Source: Pyrus communis
Taxonomy: Eukaryota; Streptophyta; Magnoliopsida; Rosales; Rosaceae
Assembly (NCBI RefSeq): GCF_963583255.1
Contig: NC_084808.1
Location: forward strand, 12,795,501 to 12,859,500
DNA: 64,000 nucleotides
Direction: 5' to 3'
The notes beneath the pieces were generated by a model that was given only the letters and a program-made list of their open reading frames with translations, was not told the origin of the DNA and ran no database searches. The translations under genes were made by a program, and so were the position numbers. Numbering within the stretch: the first letter of the stretch is position 1; the number at the start of each line of letters is the position of its first letter. This document shows, in pieces, positions 36,089 to 47,187 of the stretch.

Positions 36089-36705
36089 CTTATCAGCGTA
36101 GGTACGTGAGAAGATCTAATTCATCACTAACTTGAGCTGCTGGGCATTGTTTCATTTATTTGTTTTTAGCTTAAAATTTACCGATTCTGATTTTAAAGGC
36201 AAAGCTCTATCCATGCTTACCATGTCTTAGAGTTTGGTGTTAGTCAGCTGATCTGGTGTTAGTCTATATGGCATTACCTGTTCCAAGGTCACCTTTTGTA
36301 GATTCTGTTGGGTTCTTCAGCATTGTCTTGGCTGCAAATTTCACCGTATATATTAACGAATCGAAGGTTATTCTTTGTACTATTTACTGCTTATTCGTGT
36401 ATTTCATGTAATTCTTGTTTGCTAGAAATGTCGCACTTGATGTCGTAGCTACAAAGTTTTTGTGCATGACAGTTATTTCCTCGAGGCAGGGGTTTAATAT
36501 AACAGTGTTTTTTTCCCTTTTATCATTTTCGAACTCTTGTACCTTTAAAGATTTTCCTTGGGTGTAATTTTGCAAAATTTTTAGGGTTCTCCGGAGTACA
36601 TTAATTAGAAAATCCTGTAATTTTGTTCGTGTATCTCAAACTTCTCAGGGCAAGAATTATTTGCCTTTTTCTACTGTTTTGATTATAAGGCAAAATCTGA
36701 CTGAA
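36089..36705. other. 3' UTR and flank of the transporter gene
   Basis: No coding sequence. Several T-rich possible 3' processing stretches follow the stop. Confidence 0.45.
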
Positions 36706-36893
36706 GTTTTTTTTTTTGGTTTTTGTTTTTTTTTTTAACAAACGATAAGGGAGAGAGGGTGAGTTAAGTCTCACAATGAGCTTACAATAATGTGATTTAA
36801 ATTCGTTTTTGGCAAGAATAGAACTTAAGACTTCTTACTTCTAAGTGAAGATCAGGAATACCACTAGACAGTATTACTCGGTGGTGATTGAAG
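36706..36893 (-). mobile_element. tRNA-derived SINE
   Basis: Minus-strand copy. The poly-T stretch at 36706-36738 is its A tail, and the head ends near 36893. The middle AATCAGAATTC-like region aligns with 63716-63862, for example AACTTAAGACTTCTTACTTC in place of GAACTCAAGACCTCTCACTT. Not coding. Confidence 0.65.
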
Positions 36894-37812
36894 CTTTTCT
36901 TTGTCACTCTTGAAATTAGATTATGGCTCCCTTGTTATAACCCTAAATTCTTATTTATAAATTCCCCAAATATTCAATTATTCTATCATCTTGTTATAAC
37001 CCTAGAACGGGTACGGTTATTTGTAAGCTTGGCTTCACCTCCACTGAATCCAATTAATAGCTTTTAAAGCTTCATTGGAGATGAAAATCACTTTAATATC
37101 TTGTTTAGTTACAAATATACGCAAATAGATTACATACCAAACACAAAATGTTTTGCACGTGTATCAAAGTATTATTTTCTCAAGAGGATGAAAGATTAAT
37201 TTCCATATGAAAAGCCAAGTAGCTTTTTTCATTGAGATTATTCGAGAAACTATAGTAAAAAGAACATCAACAGGTTAGAAAATTACCTAATGAAGAAAAA
37301 TGCTAAAAAGAATCCTAATGTTGTTGTAATTGATGTCTACTGATCACTGTCTCATTATCATGACCAGCTGTTTTTTTTTTTTTTTTTACTGTTTTTTTTT
37401 TTTTTTGTCTGGTTAACAATTAAAGCCTAACTGTTAACTAACGGTCCATCATTTCACCAAAAATATCTTGTCGTCATTAATATGGTTCGTGATAAAGATA
37501 TTTTCTACATGATCGATCCATATTGGTGTTGTATCAATATGCATGCATCTTAATTTTCTTTTATACTTTAGTTTATTTGTTTTCCCTAAAATAATTTTAT
37601 TAGTTTCTAAGATTGGTCATTGGTGGTCTTTGTTAAGTGTTAACTAATATGTGGTCTAGTCTTTAAGAATTAGATTGGAATGAATAATTCTCAAAATTCA
37701 AGGTATATTAGAGCTAGATGAGTTTCATGTTGGGGGGATTAGACACAAATGAAACTTGTGTCTTCTAATTCTACCATTTGAGGATCATAATTGATAAGTT
37801 TTTTTAAAGACT
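36894..37812. other. Intergenic DNA without a gene
   Basis: AT-rich. Two T runs at about 37372-37387 and 37394-37406 are separated by ACTG. Nothing coding is supported. Confidence 0.4.
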
Positions 37813-37951
37813 AATGTTACACTTACCACATATTTGTACTATCATTTGTGTCATCTCTCTAATAGAAATAAGGTCTACCAACACATATGGGTCTCAATTC
37901 TATTAAAGAGATGGCACACGTGATGATACAAATATGTGGTAAAAATAACAT
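37813..37951. mobile_element. Hairpin MITE, family member 1
   Basis: The two halves are inverted copies: ATGTTACACTTACCACATAT at the left end pairs with CAAATATGTGGTAAAAATAACAT at the right end, read back. The inner arms (TCTCT(A/T)ATAGAA and its partner) also pair. The same family occurs at 51396-51519 and as a partial copy at 63150-63240. Confidence 0.6.
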
Positions 37952-38520
37952 ATTTGTTTCTTTAAAATAATTAATTTATCTTCTACCTTCAAGTTGGATA
38001 ACAATTTTTTCATATCTTCATGCAATGTACATTGAAAATAATGATTATTCATTTTAATCTAATCATCTATATACACAACACAAGGCTTCAAGACTATGTT
38101 GACAATTGCATCCTTTTTTGGCTTGCTTCTTAGAGCATCTACACCAGTTTTAGGGGGAAAGAGCAGTACTGCCCTTCTATTCACTCTAAATAGTAATTGG
38201 ATTTGTGCAAGTCCACTGGTTAGAGAAGAGGATGAGCAAGGGCAAGCACAACTATTATTCACAAATACATATACATATACATATATATATATATATATAT
38301 TTATGTTTTATGCCTTGTAATTATGTGCTTAGGCCATCTCCAACCGAAGAGTTCAGAGGGCTAGAGGGCCGAAAATAGCTCGAAAACTGTCTCCAACCGA
38401 GGGCTAGGCCAGAGGGCTCTGGAATCTGAGAGGGCCTCACAGAATCGGAGAGGGCTAGAGGGCTGGAGGGCTGGCTGCAGCCAGCCAGCCAGCCCAAGGC
38501 TGGCCAAAAAATTCAGTTTT

Positions 38521-38542
38521 CCTGTCGGTTATAACCGACAGG
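38521..38542. repeat. Perfect 22-bp palindrome
   Basis: CCTGTCGGTTA followed by its exact reverse complement. It lies in the left subterminal part of the PIF/Harbinger element. Confidence 0.95.
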
Positions 38543-38552
38543 AATGCTTAAG

Positions 38553-38612
38553 AAAAAAATTCAAATGCAACGGCTAGCTGACGTCAGCTAGCCGTTGCAT
38601 TTGAATTTTTTT
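38553..38612. repeat. Perfect 60-bp palindrome around GACGTC
   Basis: Both arms are 30 bases and match exactly without a loop; the centre is GAC|GTC at 38580-38585. The arm contains CAACGGCTAGCTGAC. Similar but imperfect copies (GCTAGCTGACGTCAGC) recur at the other end of the element near 40345-40400. Confidence 0.95.
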
Positions 38613-39040
38613 TTTTTTTAGTTTTATTATTATTTTTATTTACAAAATTTTTCCTATAACTTCTATTTTTAATATTTGTTTTAAATTCTATTTTTTCCTA
38701 TGACTTTTATTTTACAAAATTTGTTTCATTTTTTTTTTAAATTTCATTTTTTCCTATAACTTCTATTTCACATAGTTGCTTTATTTTATTTTAAATTCTA
38801 TTTTTATCCTATAACTTCTATTTCACAAAATTTGTTTCATATTTTTTTTAAATTATATTTTTTTCCTATAACTTCCTAAGCCATTAAATTAAATTAAGTA
38901 ACATGAAACAACATTAAACTAAATTAAGTAACATGAAACAACATTAAACAATATGAAATAACATTAAATAACATTAACCAACATACAAATTATACAACAT
39001 AAAAAAAAATCATTTAACAACATGAAACTTAAACAACATT

Positions 39041-40250
39041 TTAAAAAATATTTAACAACATAAAACTTAAACACCTACTCCATGCTTTTTTGGCCCAAAG
39101 ATGTGCAACAAGATCATGTTGTAGGTACTTGTTTGTGGCACGAGAACGTATCATTCTATAGCGCTTCATGTACTCATTTATAAAGATACTACCAGTTCTT
39201 GGATTGAAAGGCAAATTAGGTCCATCATATATTTTTGCACGAGCCCTTCTTGACCTATTTGGATCTTCTTGGTCATCATCGGACTCTCCATCAATATACT
39301 CATCTCGCTCATCCTCCACTATCATATTGTGTAATATGATGCAAGACATCATGATGGAGTCCAAATTTTCTCGACTCCACCCTCTTGTCGGTTCGCTAAT
39401 AATCTTCCACTGTGCTTGTAAAATACCGAAAGCTCTCTCAACATCTTTCCTGATGCCTCTTGGTATAAGGTAGTCAACTTTTCTACGTCATTCCTAGGGT
39501 TTGGAATTGCTTGGACAAGTGTCGCCCACTTTGGGTAGATGCCATCTGCCAAGTAATACCCCATATTGTATTGACGGTTGTTGATGTAGTAGTGAAGTTG
39601 AGGTGCTTTACCTTCCGTCAAGTTATTGAACAGGGGTGAAAGCCCAAGAATTGTAATGTCATTTTGGGATCCAGGAACTCCAAAGAAAGCATGCCAAATC
39701 CATGTGTCATATGAGGCAACCGCCTCTAACACAACAGTTGGCTTTCTCGACCTTCCGCTAAAGCCTCATTGCCATCCGATGGGACAGTTCTTCTAATCCC
39801 AATGCATGCAGTCTAATGACCCTATCATGCCTGGAAACCCACAGTCTTCAGCTTTGCGAATGAGCCGATTCAAATCTTCTTGATTTGGCTCGCGGAGGTA
39901 CTCGTCTTTGCGAACCTGAACAATTGTGTCACGGAATTGTTGAAGAGTATCAAGGCATGTAGACTCAGACATACCATGGGTTTCATCCATCGAATCAGCT
40001 GGGGAGCCATAGGCCATCATTCGATGTGCAACAGTAACCTTCTGATGAGGTGAGAAACCAAGGTGGTCTACTCTGTCCAGCTTCTGTCGAAAACATGGCT
40101 GCTACAATGTTTTGTTTGTTGCGTCTTACTTGAACTTCTTCAACACTCCTCATCTTCTTGTCTCATTTGCGCCCATTTTGCTTCCAATTTGGAATTGGAT
40201 GAGGACCCCCAGTTGGAATCCGAAGAGGATCCAAAGTTAGAATTCATTGC
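39041..40250 (-). pseudogene. HARBI1-like DDE transposase pseudogene
   Basis: Minus strand, in several frames. N-terminal fragments (about 40250-40020) give way to STCLDTLQQFRDTIVQV, AEDCGFPGMIGSLDCMHW (first catalytic Asp), a stop, then VASYDTWIWHAFFGVPGSQN, GYYLADGIYPKWATLV (second Asp) and DVERAFGILQAQW (Glu, in another frame, near 39430). The last frame has SIMMSCIILHNMIVEDERD and a C-terminal tail. This is the order of the DDE_Tnp_4 superfamily. A stop right after the first catalytic Asp and two frame changes mean the protein cannot be made. Confidence 0.85.
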
Positions 40251-41048
40251 AAACTTGAATTGAAGATTGAATTCAAAGTTGTGTGAATTATAGCCCAATA
40301 TCCACCCTATTTATAGCAAAAGAAAATTTCAAATCCAACAGCTAGCTGACGTCAGCATGATGTCAGCTACCAACAGCTGGTTGACGTCATGCTGACGTCA
40401 CTTAGCCGTTGGATTTGAATTTAAGTTGTAGTTTTTAAATAATAAATTATGTTTGGCCCTATGGCCCTTTGGCCCTTGGTTGGAGACAGTTTTTTTGTGG
40501 CAGGGCTAAAACGAGCCCTTTGGCCCTCTGACCCTTGGTTGGAGACGAAGGCAAATATGGCCCTGTACTGTTCATGAAAAATATTAATATCTTGGAGAAT
40601 CTTGGAGGGCCAGAGGGCTAAAACGAGCCCTCTGGCCAGCCATCGGTTGGAGATGGCCTTAGTAAGTTTGTTCTTTGAAAATAAAATTCCATATTTAACT
40701 TCAATAATTTAACTTCAAATAGAAATCAAAGCATAGCATTACAAATAAGCATAATTAATTAAATAAAAAGCAAATGAAGAAGATGGTTGAACTTTGTAAG
40801 TTTGTCAAGTGTGTTGTTAAAAAAATTCTATTATTTTAGAATTTTTGGTATTTTTTTTACCTTCAAATTAATCCAGGCCGTGGATTAACCATTTCTTTTT
40901 ATAAATTAGATGCATCATATTGTGCAACATAGCACAACCTATAATTTTAATTTTCTTTTTAATATTAGAAATCCGACAGTCTAGATGAAAGGACTGTTGG
41001 ACATCTAACGGTTGAGGGCGAGCTTTTTGGCTTAGTGGCTTGCACGTA

Positions 41049-41350
41049 GGTTGACCCGAGTTGTCTAATGCCTGACGTTAGGCCTTTGCTTGCTGGCGCA
41101 AGTCAAGGCTTGAATAGGCATAGCAGTCCAACGAGCTATTGCCCTTGATCCAATCACCATCTTCTTTGGAACCACTAGAACTGGATTACTTAGCCAGTGG
41201 GTTGACCCGAGTTGTCTGCTGCCTGACGTTAGGCCATTGCTTGTTGGCGCAAGTCAAGGCTTGAATAGGCAGAGTAGTCTAACGAGATGTTGCCCTTAAT
41301 CCAATCACCATCTTTTTTGGAACCACTAGAGCTGGATTACTTAGCCAATG
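41049..41350. repeat. Tandem duplication, two units of 151 bp
   Basis: Units 41049-41199 and 41200-41350 both start GGTTGACCCGAGTTGTCT and continue through GCCTGACGTTAGGCC and GGAACCACTAGA. They differ at a handful of positions. GCCTGACGTTAGGC is itself a near-palindrome. Lies in the outer MITE-like element. Confidence 0.85.
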
Positions 41351-41402
41351 ACAGTTTAATCCAATTGGCAGGGCGAGGGCACTACCCCTGGAGATGCTCT
41401 TA

Positions 41403-43785
41403 CGCCAATGAGTCAGGTGCCCATAACTCATATTGTATAAATAAGAAAATTAGAGAAGAATAAAGTGTCATTGTAAAAGTTGTATTCATTTGTATAATAG
41501 GAAGTTGCTCTTACTATGCAATTGAGAAAGACGTAGAGCGAGGGTTCTAACAATAGGTAATTAGTCTGCCCCTTACTTGTCCATTCAGGTCTTTCAATAT
41601 CTTAATTATCAGAGGATTGTGTAGTTCTTTCCTTGTGATGTCTTTACGCTAGCTTTACGACTTGCAAGGTTTAGTCATCATGAGTGTTATTCTTCCTGTT
41701 GGTAAGATGTGGGCTTTCCAAAGTTGAGGAATTGTAGTCTACGCAATTGTGACATTTCTTTTGGTTTATGTGACTTTTTGGTTATGTTTAAGATGTCAAT
41801 TCTATCTTCTTGATAATTTCTTTTAATAAATTTTTTCTTTTATAAAATTTTCTTAGTGAGAAAGGCTTCCAAATGCAGTAAGAGTACTACTTTTTTCTTT
41901 GCTTTATTTGAGGTAGGCCCTTTTTTCTTATTGAATAGTGAACGAGATACCGAAGAAGGTGAATGGAATCTACCATAAACAAGAAATGTGAATTAAAACG
42001 TTGGGCAATACAACTCTACCCAAATGGCGCCTAATATTAGTATTAAACCTTTCATGGGTTGTGTGACTGGCTTTTGACTTAGTCTGCTATTGTAAATAAA
42101 ACCGTTGAAAAACGACCAAACCTTGCATAATAAAATGAACTGCACACACTTCTAAATATAATTCAGAAAACCCAGAAATTTGATTTGCTGAAGCCTTGAA
42201 CCTTGGAAATTGGAACTCGTTTGAGAAAACAATAATAATTGCATTTAGATTGATCTGCACGCGCACACACAAACACCCACCCGCTGAGAAACTCAGCCAT
42301 GCAATCCACATCCACATCACATGGGCCACAGCTTTTGCTGAAGAAAATTAATGGTGTCCACAATAAGGTTTACAGGAGCTGTTAACTCTGTTTTGTTTGT
42401 TGCAGCACACGTATCAGGGAGAAGGCAGGGGTTTAAAAAGGAAAACACCTTCATGTGCACTAAGCATAATATACTTGAAATTTTCGCCTAATTAGCATTA
42501 TAGAAGACACTCCTTTGCTTCATCACGTGAGGAAGCATTAGAATATATAATGCAAACGATGTCAATAATAATATAGATGAATAACAAATAATAATTATAT
42601 ACTTTTCGTTGTCCAACGTCTTAAAGTTTTCAGATCTATTTTATTGATTAATTTCCCATAGAATCTCATCCTAAGTCCCATAGTTATTGTTTATGCTTAA
42701 GAAGAGCTGGCAAGATCACCTTTGAAGTGATACCAAGAAACCCAACACATGCATGGTTTTGGATCATGATCTAACCTAATGGTAATTGCTATACACATAT
42801 CCATCTATATATTGCGGTGCAACGAAAATGTTCTCTATTACAAACCTCTCCAATGCATTTAGATGATCGGAACTATCTACAATCTTTACGATGTCATTTT
42901 TATGAAAAATTATTTAAACTATGCGATCTTATTTATATATAATTTTGTGAATGGATGGTTCTTAGAAGGCAACGTTAAAGTTAGACAGTTTCGATTCATT
43001 AGAATGCAAATTAAAAAAAAGTCCTTAGCAATACATCGACATGGATCATGGTTATGATGAGGGCTCCCCTACCCCATGACCGATAATCATTTGTATAGAG
43101 AAAATTCCCTTTACATTAGGATTGAATGATTGATAGCATATATGTGGATCTGAACTGGAAGGGGTGAATCTATAAATTAAAAGCCAACACTTGGTGCTAA
43201 TAAAAAGGTTCTGGAACACAGTGAATATATATGTATATATGCTGCAGATCTTTTCAATTATTTTAGCATGTCTAATAAGATAATGCAGAATTCAAGACAT
43301 GGATGTATAATATGACGAAATGCACTACGAAATGCTTTTATGCTCTGTAATTTTATAAAACCATCAAATTTGTCTTCAAATGAATTATATATGATCTACA
43401 AGAACAATGTAATGTGAAGCTAAATTTTATGCACTCTGCGCAGGAGCAGCCTCTTTTTAATCTGTACGGTCACATGCTTAACATATAAAACTACACAAAG
43501 CAATGCTTTTTAAAAAAGGCAATGTTTGGAACCATGCATTGAAGCTAACTAGGCCTTTCTTTTCTACCATTGACTACTAATTTTCAACTCAAATTACATT
43601 CACATGCAAAGTAGGGAAACTCAGACTTAATTAGGACCTCTTCATCTTTGCGTCCAATCAAAATATTAAAGAAAACCCCTTTTTTTTTCTTTTTTTTTTT
43701 TTTACGCAGGACAATTTTCAACACGCAGTCACAAAGTAGCATATGTAAGAGAAATTTTCCAAATGATTGATATTCAAGCCTTTAC
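41403..43785. other. Intergenic DNA without a gene
   Basis: AT-rich. No exon, RNA gene or element boundary is supported. Some T runs occur near 43680-43703. Confidence 0.4.
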
Positions 43786-44097
43786 GTGTCATAAAATAAG
43801 TAAGAGAACATGAAAAAATACATCATACAAATAAATAATAATAACACTCGGCGCTTGAAAAAATCTCTTGTAGCATAACACGATTTATCATCCATCGTGT
43901 TAGTTATGTCTGATGTACATTGTTGAGTAAAGAGGATATTGGTGTTATAAAATAAGTAAAGGAACACGAAAAAATACATCATACAAATAAATAATAATAA
44001 CACTCGACGCTTGTAAAAATCTCTTGTAGCATAACACAATTTATCATCCATCGTGTTAGTTATGTGTGATGTACATCGTTGAGTAAAGAGGATATTG
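43786..44097. repeat. Tandem duplication, two units of 156 bp
   Basis: Units 43786-43941 and 43942-44097 share the start GTGT(C/T)ATAAAATAAGTAA and the end GAGTAAAGAGGATATTG. Very few differences, so the duplication is recent. Confidence 0.9.
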
Positions 44098-44171
44098 CTC
44101 AAGGATTTTGTTTTCCTTCTGTATATAATGATAGAAACTCCATACTCATTCAGATATATACCGTTAAATAT

Positions 44172-44175
<4 letters not shown>

Positions 44176-44207
<32 letters not shown>
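44176..44207. repeat. (TA)n microsatellite
   Basis: About 16 AT units, 35 bases before the first Cassandra insertion. Confidence 0.9.
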
Positions 44208-44208
<1 letters not shown>

Positions 44209-44242
44209 CTACATGTTATTCTTCTGTTTTGCACGCTGAAAC

Positions 44243-44881
44243 TGTGACATCCCACATCGCCCAGGGAAGTGATCCTTAAATGTATATTCTCATCTCTACC
44301 TAACACGAGGCCTTTTGGGAGCTCACTGGCTTCGGGTTCCGTAGGAACTCCGAAGTTAAGCGAGAAGGGGGCTAGAGCAATCCCATGATGGGTGAACCAC
44401 TGGGAAGTTGCTCGTGAGTTCCCAAAAACAAAACCGTGAGGGAATGGTAAGCCCAAAGCGGACAATATCGTGCTACGGTGGTGGAGTCGGGCCCGGGAAG
44501 TGGTCCCACCCGGGCCGGGATGTGACAATTTGGTATCAGAGCCTAACCCTGGCCGTGATGTGCCGACGAGGACGTCGGGCCCCTAAGGGGGATGGATTGT
44601 GACATCCCACATCGCCCAGGGAAGTGATCCTTAAATGTATATTCCCATCCCTACCTAGCACGAGGCCTTTTGGGAGCTCACTGGCTTCGGGTTCCGTAGG
44701 AACTCCGAAGTTAAGCGAAAAGGGGCTAGAGCAATCCCATGATGGGTGAACCACTGGGAAGTTGCTCGTGAGTTCCCAAAAACAAAACCGTGAGGGAATG
44801 GTAAGTCCAAAGCGGACAATATCGTGCTACGGTGGTGGAGTCGGGCCCGGAAAGTGGTCCCACCCGGGCCAGGATGTGACA
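44243..44881 (+). mobile_element. Cassandra-type TRIM retroelement
   Basis: LTRs at 44243-44527 and 44598-44881 (285 and 284 bp) differ at only a few bases. Both start TGTGACATCCCACATCGCCC and end GGATGTGACA. Between them are just 70 bases: the Met-tRNA primer binding site TGGTATCAGAGC at 44531-44542 and a purine-rich tract at 44585-44596. The target duplication is GAAAC (44238-44242 and 44882-44886). The LTRs carry a 5S rRNA-derived segment, the mark of Cassandra. No protein is encoded, so it needs enzymes from another retrotransposon. Confidence 0.95.
44335..44420 (+). other. 5S rRNA-derived segment in the first Cassandra LTR
   Basis: GAACTCCGAAGTTAAGCG and GATGGGTGAACCACTGGGAA match the plant 5S rRNA gene's internal control region (A box, C box) with few changes. 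In Cassandra this gives pol III promoter ability. It is not a ribosomal gene. The same segment is in all five LTR copies of the window. Confidence 0.9.
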
Positions 44882-44886
44882 GAAAC

Positions 44887-45821
44887 TTTGGTTTTAAAAC
44901 AAGCACTACAAGGAGAAATTAATTGAGAGGCGACTAAAAAAGATTATTAGTGAAGGCGATTTCAAAACCTCAATTCAAACCATAAAAAATGAGATCCAAA
45001 TTCCCATATCGACTATTCTAAAAGACACCTGACATCTTCTTTAGATATCGAAGACGGGTTGCAAATCTAGGACATATTTGAACACAATCTTGTATATGGT
45101 TTAGTAAAATTTTACATCCATTGTGCCGAGGAAAATTATAGTATGTATGAATTTAGGATCCAAAAAGGATTCTCTTTGTAATGTTAACAAATGAAAAGTT
45201 CTCTTATCTTTTGCGAGATGGAAATAATTAAATTTGTGCCTAACACAAACTTCCTAATTAAACTATAGAAGTCATTTCCCAACTATATATAAAACAGAAT
45301 AGAGTCAGCAATAACCTCAGCAGTAAGTCAACGGTATATCTCAGAAACTTCAAACAGTGTGCCTTCAATTTACTGATTCAAACCCCAAAAAATAAAAAAT
45401 AAGAGACCGTAGTTATATATCGGATGATTTTTGAGTCCAAGTTAAGCAAAGAGCTACATTGATATTGGGGTAACAAATATGATAAACACAAAAATTTGCA
45501 CCCCGAGAATAAAAAGAAAGAAGTAACAATTAATTAACCTTTCTCTGGCTAATTCTAAGCTCTATTCTATTACTTAATTTCTATCTAACCAAAATAATAT
45601 AATACTACCATGAGGGAGAAAAACTAAATATTGAAGTAAACGGCATATCAAGCTACTCAGTTGTCACATGCCGAGGATGGTGTGTATTTTGTTGAACACT
45701 GAATCCAATGGCATACATATGATTTTCTTTGTTAAAGACATTTTGATCCTCTCCATCCACCTAAGCCTGAGTTGGATATGCAGTTGTATGTGTTTTTCTT
45801 CTGTCCTGACTGTCTCAGAAA
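44887..45821. other. Region between Cassandra and the PIN2 stop codon
   Basis: AT-rich. It must include the PIN2 3' UTR (minus strand, below 45822). No second gene is supported. Confidence 0.45.
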
Positions 45822-47141
45822 CTAGAGCCCGAGAAGGATATAGTAGAGTATTGTTATGGGCAGGGCAATGAGCATTCCAAAAATAACCCTGCAATAATTG
45901 CAACACCATAATATACAAGTCAGAGTCTTTTTTCAAGGAAAGTAACTTCCGCACAGCTTTGTTATGCTTTTGTAACTCTTGTTTATTTTTTATTTTGAGA
46001 TTATATAAATAAGGAAGAATCAAAGACAACAATAAACATGAATGTACAGAAAAAAAGAAAAATGGGTATTTAGAAATCATGTCCCTTTTTCATCATGGCA
46101 TTTGTGGTTTTCTTCTTCAAACAAATAAATAAATACATAAACTTACGCAGTACTAAGGATGTCTGCATGGACATTATATTCCTTGGCAAATACAAAAGGA
46201 ACTATGCCTTGAGGAAGAGCAGCCTGCAGAAAGAAAAATGAAATGAAGCATTTATTTACATACGTAATCTTGTGGCAAATATAGTTTGCATATCTACTTA
46301 CGTTGTGTTAAATTAGGCTTTGTATTATATATGTATTAGGGTTTGTGAAGCCTTTGTGATTAGATAATGATGCAGTTTCCATACATTTGACAAAAAAAAT
46401 GTTAATATAAGATTTTAGAAATGTGGGAATGGTTGGAAAGGTTGAGTTGGCGAACCTGAACTATTGCAACATGCAAAAGAACTCCACGAAGACCGACAGC
46501 AATAGAAGTTGCAGCAATCACTGCTGGGCCTGTTAGGAACCTAACAGCCATTGAAAATGTTGCAACAGATTTTCCACAGGCTATGATCTTCGGTTGTAAG
46601 GCCATGAATAATCCTGGAATTGTAAGTGATAATTGATAGATATATCATTAGTTAACAAGAATGATTCATTTGAAGTACATATGGCACAATAAGGTCAATA
46701 TAATAAGTCAACCGAAGATAAATATATACCGAGACTGAACATAGCCATTCCCAATCCGGCATCAGATAATATTGATATGGATCCACTAACAATTGTTGGC
46801 ATTTTGATGTTCCACCTGCCAATAATTGGAGAAACTAATTTTAGTGAATCAATTTTCGATAACGTTACTAGGCTAAGGAAAAGGAGGTACATGATATTTT
46901 CTAACAAAAATATTTTTTTTTTTAAGAAAAGATGACAGGAATGTAAAAAAATCAAATAATAAGTTTGAGGTGTATAAGACGAGTGCTTATGAAACACTTG
47001 AACTACAAATTATACGTTGCTTTCCAATAAAAGTATTTACTACACTAAATAATCCCATTTTTTATCACATTTTTCGTAAAGATGAGACCCAATAATTTTC
47101 CCCTCTAGATAGAGTTTGTTCATGTGATACGTGTAGCACCA

Positions 47142-47187
<46 letters not shown>

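Larger units (their letters stand above)
38332..40658 (-). mobile_element. PIF/Harbinger transposon (dead)
   Basis: Terminal inverted repeats are GGCCATCTCCAACCGA at both ends, flanked by the TTA duplication at 38329-38331 and 40659-40661. Subterminal repeats such as GAGGGCTAGAGGGC and the palindromes at 38521-38612 and about 40340-40410 probably bound transposase. The only gene seen is an inactive transposase on the minus strand. No intact Myb-like partner gene was recognised. About 2.3 kb long, it fits an autonomous-size element that has decayed. Confidence 0.88.
38133..41399. mobile_element. Outer MITE-like element holding the Harbinger insertion
   Basis: GAGCATCTACACC at 38133 and GGTAGTGCCC..GGAGATGCTC-type right end (GGAGATGCTC read to 41399) form an imperfect inverted pair of about ten bases, with TTA on both outer sides (38130-38132, 41400-41402). 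This is typical of PIF/Harbinger-like elements. The PIF element at 38332-40658 would then be nested in it. It could also be two unrelated elements, because the inverted pair is short. Confidence 0.42.

Noticed and set aside
38133..41399. One single 3.3-kb PIF element
   Set aside because: The inner ends GGCCATCTCCAACCGA have their own TTA duplication, so an inner element is certain; the outer one remains tentative.
44335..44420. A true 5S rRNA gene
   Set aside because: The segment has changes against the conserved 5S sequence, repeats in five LTRs, and sits in elements with primer site and target duplications. It is Cassandra.
43782..44528. 248-codon minus-strand frame
   Set aside because: It runs through the tandem duplication, the (TA)n tract and a Cassandra LTR. 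No protein character.
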